From Erythroxylum novogranatense (taxonomy: Eukaryota > Streptophyta > Magnoliopsida > Malpighiales > Erythroxylaceae): a stretch of DNA of 64,000 nucleotides. The stretch covers positions 82,510,964-82,574,963 of the forward strand of contig CM057228.1 in NCBI GenBank assembly GCA_029891385.1. Reading direction: 5' to 3'. Each line of letters opens with the position of its first letter. The first letter of the stretch is position 1. Of this stretch, positions 59,122 to 64,000 are shown in pieces. Position numbers and translations under genes: made by a program. Below the pieces are notes generated by a model. The model had not been told where the DNA came from. It ran no database searches and worked only from the letters and a program-made list of their open reading frames with translations.

Positions 59122-60093
59122 ATGTTATGCACCCAGCAAACCGGGATGTCTGAGGATCTCGTGGAACATTTCTGGTCGAGAGGTATGAAGAAGGATGTGG
59201 CCGAGTATGTGAGTAAGTGTCTGGTGTGTCAGCAAGTCAAGGCTGAGCATCAGGCACCTTCAGGCCAGTTGAGGCCATTATCCATTCCTGAGTGGAAATG
59301 GCAGAGAGTCACTATGAATTTTCTGATGGGGTTACCCAGGACCAGTAAGAGGCATGATGCCATATGGGTGATTGTGGATAGATTGATGAAATCAGCCCAT
59401 TTTCTGGCAATCAGACAGACAGATCCTCTGCATGTGCTAGCGAAGAAGTACATTGATGAGGTTGTGAGATTGCATGGGATCCCAGATTGGATAGTGTCTA
59501 ATAGGGATCCTCATTTTACTTCGAGATTTTGGGGCAGTTTGCAAGAGGCTATGAGCACTAAGTTGAGTTTCAGCACTGCCTTCCATCCTCAGACAGATGG
59601 TCAATCTGAGAGGACCATTCGGACTCTTGAGGGAATGCTCAGGGCATGTGTGATGGATTTTAGAGGAGCATGGGATGAGCACTTGCCCTTGATCGAATTT
59701 GCATATAATAATTCGTATCATTCGAGCATTCAGATGGCTCTTTATGAGGCTCTATATGGGAGGAGATGTAGGACTCCAGTGTGTTGGGATGCAGAGGGAG
59801 ATAGGAAACTCTTGGGTCCAGAATTGATACAGATGACCGTTGATAAGGTCAATTTGATAAAGCACAGGCTGAAGACAGCTCAGGACAGGATGAAGAGTTA
59901 TGAAGATGCTCATAGGAAAGAGATGGAGTATGAGGTCGGTGAGAAGGTGTTTCTTAAGACTTCTCCTTGGAAAGGGATTTTGATATTTGGGAGAAAGGGT
60001 AAGTTGAGTCCGAGGTATGTGGGGCCTTATGAGATTCTGGAGAGGATTGGTCCGTTGGCTTACAGGTTAGCATTGCCTCCTGAATTATCCTAG
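59122..60093 (+). pseudogene. Tekay-type integrase with two D-to-N changes
   Basis: Joins element DNA to the chromosome. It has the end of the HHCC domain (EYVSKCLVCQQVKAEHQAP), then the catalytic core: VTMNFLMGLPR, where family members have MDF; VSNRDPHFTSRFW, where they have SDRD; and HPQTDGQSERTIRTLEGML with the catalytic Glu intact. Both Asp to Asn changes are single G-to-A transitions and should abolish activity. The C-terminal GPY/F region shows GKLSPRYVGPYEILERIG. The frame ends at TAG 60091, after LALPPELS. Confidence 0.92.
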
Positions 60094-60396
60094 ATTTATG
60101 ACGTTTTTCATGTCTCTATACTGAGGAGACAAGCTGATGAAGTTCAGTTGAGTGATGATTTGAGTTATGAAGAGCTTCCAGTGCAAGTCTTGGATACCAA
60201 AGAAAAGGTCCTTCGGAACAAGACTGTACAGTTGGTAAAAGTCTTATGGAGAAACCACTCAGTGGAAGAGGCCACGTGGGAGCCATTGGATGCTACGAAG
60301 GAGAAGTATCCCCATCTCTTCAGTATATCAGGTACGAATTTCGAGGACGAAATTCTTTTAAGGGGGGGAGAAATATTGGGCCCCGATTCGCTTTAA
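60094..60396 (+). pseudogene. Chromodomain end of Tekay-type integrase
   Basis: After the stop the same frame continues (IYDVFHVSILRR) into a chromodomain of the type that targets chromoviruses to heterochromatin: YEELPVQVLDTKEKVLRNK, VQLVKVLWRNHSVEEATWEP and KEKYPHLF. ATG 60148 is internal and not a real start. The final residues overlap the polypurine tract, as usual for these elements, and the stop lies at 60394-60396 in the 3' LTR. Confidence 0.88.
60359..60370 (+). other. Polypurine tract of Tekay-type element
   Basis: AAGGGGGGGAGA a few bases before the 3' LTR, overlapping the end of pol. Same arrangement as in the LARD-like element. Confidence 0.85.
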
Positions 60397-61571
60397 GCAG
60401 GTTTTCTTTATTATGAGGTTTAGATTGATTAATTCTTTTTAGTTTGAATTATTTGGGATTTTAGTGTTTAGTTAATGTTTATAAATTGAAAGGATTTAGT
60501 TAAAATTAGAATTTTAAGAAATTATTAGAAATTACAAGCATAAGTTGGTGTAGGATTAATTTAGGAAGTTGCTTGGGTTTTTAAGGCTTAAGGATTAGAA
60601 AACTGGGCTTTTAGCCCATTTAAATGCCATTAAACCAATAATAAAGGAAATCAAATGAAGGGGCTTGAATGAATAAGTGTAAGAAACGAAATTGCAAGGA
60701 AGGTTTTATAACCTATTAAAACAACGTAGTTTTAGTGTAGGTTATAAGTTAAAACAAAGCTTCCCTAAGGCTTTTACAAGAGATATAAGAAACTTACATA
60801 GAAAAGAGAAAGAGGAGACTTTCGGTGGAGATAAGAAGAAGAAGAAGAAAAAGAAGAAGAAAAAAAGTAAGAGCTTTGTCTTATCTTGCTTTAGTAAAGG
60901 AAAGTAGAGTGATCTTTTAAGAAGAAAGAGGGAGAGGAAGAGTTTAACCTTTCCTTGGAAGCAAAAAGAGAATTTCGTGGGTTTCATATAGGTAAGGAAA
61001 ATTTCAAAAGTTTTGAAGTTTCTTGATGGGTTTTGGGTTTAAATGGCTTAGTTAGGGTATGGGTAAGGTTGGGTAGTTGTTAATTCAAGTTTTCCTTTCC
61101 TTAGAAATGTTCAATTTTGATATCCTATGTTCTTATGGGATCAATATGCTTAATGAAGGTGAATTAAGGCAATTGGAGGAAGAGCCAAGGCCAATTGACC
61201 ATCCTACGAGCTAAAGGAATTTAAGGTGGGTGATTTCTTAATAATTGAGTTAATGGGTATATTACCGTTTTTATAATAAATGTGAATTAAGGTTTCCAAT
61301 GACTTAGAATTTTTGTAGGAATTATTCTTGTTAATGTTTTGAACTTGTATGTGATGTTTTTAATTATGAATTTATGTTGGAATGATTTATTTAATGACTT
61401 GTTAAGTGGAAAAGATGAAAACTTGTTATTTCAGAAAAAGATTGCCATTTTGGGCAATTTATGTGAAAATAAATTTGTAAATGCCAGTTAAGGCAATTGG
61501 TTTTGAATTGTGTGAATTATGTGCTTTATTTGGGTTTGTGGTGATCCAGTCAGAGTCAGGTGAACCTGTCT
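60374..61571 (+). repeat. 3' LTR of Tekay-type element, first 1.2 kb
   Basis: Matches 52041-53234 with few differences. The match breaks after ACCTGTCT at 61571, where another LTR begins. ORFs such as 60692-60907 are a purine-rich (GAA)n tract. Confidence 0.92.
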
Positions 61572-62834
61572 TCTTAGAGTAGTGCCCTGAAGGCAATCGC
61601 CTTTAGCGTATTTTGTACAAAGTTGTGTACATACTTTATGAATAAATAAAGAAAGGCATATTTCATTAACTTACTGTTCATTATTTATGAATGGATATTA
61701 ATCTATAAGCAAATTAATGAAGTCCATGATATATGACATAGCATGAAGGAAATTGTGATGTGATCATACTATCGAGATTCCTATCATGTGCAATTATGTC
61801 AAGATTCAAATTATCCCTAGTCATAGGATTACCGAGACCGGACATCGGTAATCTAGAAAGACTAGTACATCTCAAGCTCCTTGATTTGATCAAGCAAAGG
61901 ATCTCGTGTCGTAAATATGAGATATTTAGGGTTGAGATGTGGATGCTTACTAGAGGTAGTAAGTACATTGGATGACCTGCTATGAGATCATCACATGGAT
62001 GTCCTATTCTAATGTCAGTGATAATCTCATCATAGCAATGGTGCAAGTATCCTTAGACTTGAGGTGCTCAAGGATATCTTGGATACTGATTCTATGCTTT
62101 GACTCCATTCCTTGTTGCCTTACAGAGGTCGCTCATAGGGTGGTGATTGGGTATAGCTTGAGGTATTCGAAGGTAATTGAGTAGCCAATAGAGGATTTAC
62201 CACTTCTGTGATAGCAGAAGATGATACCCATGGCCTCTTGTCAGGGTCATTACTTGGAAGTCTCTGGCCGGAGCATATATGTCATGAAGAATGTCTTCAT
62301 TGACATATTAAGTAATGAGTCCCAGGATGAGAACTGAAATCACTTGGACTATATTTGACGTAATCAGTCTAGTAAGAGTTGACACATTGCCCATACTCAT
62401 AACCAAGTGGGGTATAGCATGGTGAAAGGACGAATTGCATGGTAATTATCTATGGAAAGGTTCGTGATATGGTTCATGATGAATACATGTTCATTCGTTA
62501 AACCAATTACTTTCCGGTCAATTGGGGGTCATGATGTGTTGCTAGATACCGCTCATGACTTGCTTGGATTAAGTGTTAATCTAAGTAACCAACATAATCG
62601 GGAACCTAATGGGTCACACGCATAAGAGTGTCTCGGAGAATTCGTAAAATAGTTTTGGAAAGAGTTCCAATATATGGAGAGCAAAAGGAATAAATGGATC
62701 CCGATGAGATCGAGATATGTCCCGATGAGATCGCGACATCGATATTGCTGAAAAAGGTTTTTGTGGGTTTTCCCATACCGGGACCCGTGAGTCGATAGAT
62801 CAATTCAGTGTGTTGGACCACTTCAACATTTATT

Positions 62835-62930
<96 letters not shown>
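62835..62930. repeat. (TA)n then (TG)n microsatellite
   Basis: An interrupted TA run from 62835 to about 62892 passes directly into about 19 TG units ending at 62930. Likely polymorphic. Confidence 0.95.
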
Positions 62931-62932
<2 letters not shown>

Positions 62933-63037
62933 GTGGATAGGAAGGAGAAGCTTCCTTTATATGCTTTGTCAAAAGTAGCTTTAATGGCTTTAAATGCTAA
63001 AAGACAAAATGCTAAAGGAAGGATGATTATCGTATCA

Positions 63038-63046
63038 TATATAAAG
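63038..63046 (+). promoter_or_regulatory. Probable TATA box of rightmost LTR
   Basis: TATATAAAG about 400 bases before the LTR end, followed by a plausible leader. Confidence 0.55.
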
Positions 63047-63450
63047 AGCCTTTAACATGTTAAAGGTTGAAAGAAGTGGGATTGATGATCGCTGGACAAG
63101 TGAGAGGATAAGTGGAAAGGTGTTTTCAAGCTTCCTCTCCAAGACCCTCGACTCTTCATCTTCTCAAGGTTTCATCTTCTCCTTCATTGTTTCTTCCATA
63201 GCTCTCCAAGGACAAAGGTAGGAGCTAGCACTCTTTACTTTGTTCTAGCTATTCCCGGGTCAAAGGGTTTGTCCCGGTTAGGTTTTTCGATCTCTGCGTG
63301 GATACCGTTAGAGACGGTCTCCTTTGGCCGTTATAGTTTGAGTTTGTTGTATAGACACATAGATCCTGGCTTTCGGGAAGGTCCCAGAACAAAAAAAATT
63401 TGTTTTCCACACCGTGGGCATGTGATGCTCACACCGGGATTTTTCTACAG

Positions 63451-63463
63451 TGGTATCAGAGCC
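63451..63463 (+). other. Primer-binding site of rightmost element
   Basis: TGGTATCAGAGCC, one base after the LTR end; initiator tRNA-Met type. Confidence 0.88.
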
Positions 63464-64000
63464 ACTTGTGTCGTATATAACGAAGAAACCATGACTAGGT
63501 CGGAGTTGCCTATTGCTTGTGACGATGATGCATGTTGATTGTGTGAATTTCGAATTCAGTATAGAAATATAGTTTTCAAAATTTTCTTGCCCAGATATGT
63601 TCACAAGATGTTGTTGCATATGTCTGTGGAAGCTCGGAATTTATCAATGTGATTTGATATGGTTTTGCTAATTTATTCCATAATGTTCTGGTTGCTGTCT
63701 TTGTGCACATTCAATGAATAGGCATGCTTATAAATTCGAGAATAAATTGTAGAAAAAAAATTTCGGATTTGCTTTCACCAACATGTCTCTAAGATGTTTA
63801 TGAATGTCTATGAGAATGGAAAAATGTTTTCGAGGTGATTTACTATTTATTTGATAATTTATTGTGTACTTCTGGGAATAACTGTGTTGAGGAACACAGA
63901 TTCTACATTGGCTTTGTTACTGAGGTTGGATGAGTTTTTGTTGGAAATAAATCCTGAAAAAATTCATGGAACATTTTGTAAACATGTTGTAACCTCTGTA

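Larger units (their letters stand above)
52041..61571 (+). mobile_element. Tekay/Del-type chromovirus, 3' LTR truncated
   Basis: Plus-strand Gypsy with 5' LTR 52041-55476 (3436 bp), PBS 55481, gag-pol 55709-60396, polypurine tract 60359-60370 and 3' LTR from 60374, interrupted at 61571 by another retrotransposon. Integrase after RNase H and a C-terminal chromodomain define a chromovirus; long LTRs and gag type suggest Tekay/Del. The first 1.2 kb of the two LTRs are highly similar. Coding damage is limited to a few stops and frameshifts, far less than in the Copia element. The 5' TSD candidate is AGCAA (52036-52040); its partner is outside the window. Confidence 0.92.
61572..63449 (+). repeat. 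5' LTR of the rightmost retrotransposon
   Basis: About 1.88 kb, from TCTTAGAGTAGTGCCC to TTTTTCTACA. No coding potential; ORFs in it are short and on both strands. Confidence 0.75.
61572..64000 (+). mobile_element. LTR retrotransposon, 5' LTR and leader only
   Basis: Interrupts the Tekay-type 3' LTR. The LTR runs to TTTTTCTACA at 63449 and is followed by the PBS TGGTATCAGAGCC at 63451-63463. It contains a (TA)n/(TG)n microsatellite and TATATAAAG at 63038-63046. From 63464 to the window end lies leader sequence without a recognisable gag. Superfamily cannot be told from the LTR; Copia is my guess. The left boundary is set by the break in the match; TC replaces the expected TG there. Confidence 0.75.

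Noticed and set aside
61714..62184. Overlapping ORFs on both strands in the rightmost LTR.
   Set aside because: They lie within an LTR bounded by the break at 61571 and a PBS at 63451; no protein family.

Overview
The window is plant nuclear DNA (an angiosperm; species not determinable from sequence alone) made almost entirely of nested LTR retrotransposons. I see no convincing host gene, rRNA or tRNA. The evidence is plant-type Gypsy and Copia domains, primer-binding sites resembling the 3' ends of tRNA-Met and tRNA-Asp, polypurine tracts, long LTRs and 5-bp target-site duplications (TSDs).

Left block, 1-48845: the outermost element is a minus-strand Gypsy that continues off the left edge. 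Only its gag (1-251 and 7214-7858), PBS and 5' LTR (7933-10724 and 48225-48845) are present. Its gag is split by solo LTR A (257-7213, TSD GGCAG), which itself holds a solo LTR (586-2683, TSD TATGG). Its 5' LTR is split by LTR B (10725-48219, minus, TSD GTAGG). B contains an Athila-like solo LTR (10959-13162, TSD CAAAG) and a Copia element (16514-47878, TSD AAACC). The Copia is in turn broken in gag by an Athila-like element without reverse transcriptase (18270-27856, TSD CGCTC), and in its third ORF by a LARD-like element with two 4.3-kb LTRs and a 3.46-kb non-coding interior (32918-45035, TSD TTTTC). Reading frames resume across the checked sites once insertion and one TSD are discounted, which fixes the order of events: Gypsy, then A and B, then Copia and the Athila solo LTR, then the two elements inside Copia.

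Right block, 48846-64000: about 160 bp of unassigned sequence, a second copy of the 586-2683 LTR family in opposite orientation (49008-51099), the LTR end and gag start of an old chromovirus (about 51150-52040), and a Tekay/Del-type chromovirus (from 52041) with gag, protease, RT, RNase H, integrase and chromodomain, broken by a few stops and frameshifts. Its 3' LTR (60374-61571) is interrupted by another LTR retrotransposon whose LTR ends at 63449 and whose interior runs off the window.

Beyond ordinary annotation: a short hairpin with compensatory changes recurs in three otherwise diverged Gypsy LTRs; several LTR families carry a private array of short GC-rich palindromes, in corresponding slots for some; LTR bodies are built of degenerate modules about 180-200 bp apart; LTR B has 27-bp perfect inverted ends; one LTR contains a perfect 92-bp inverted repeat; and paired LTRs differ in a CAG/CTG versus CG pattern that looks like sequencing error rather than mutation.
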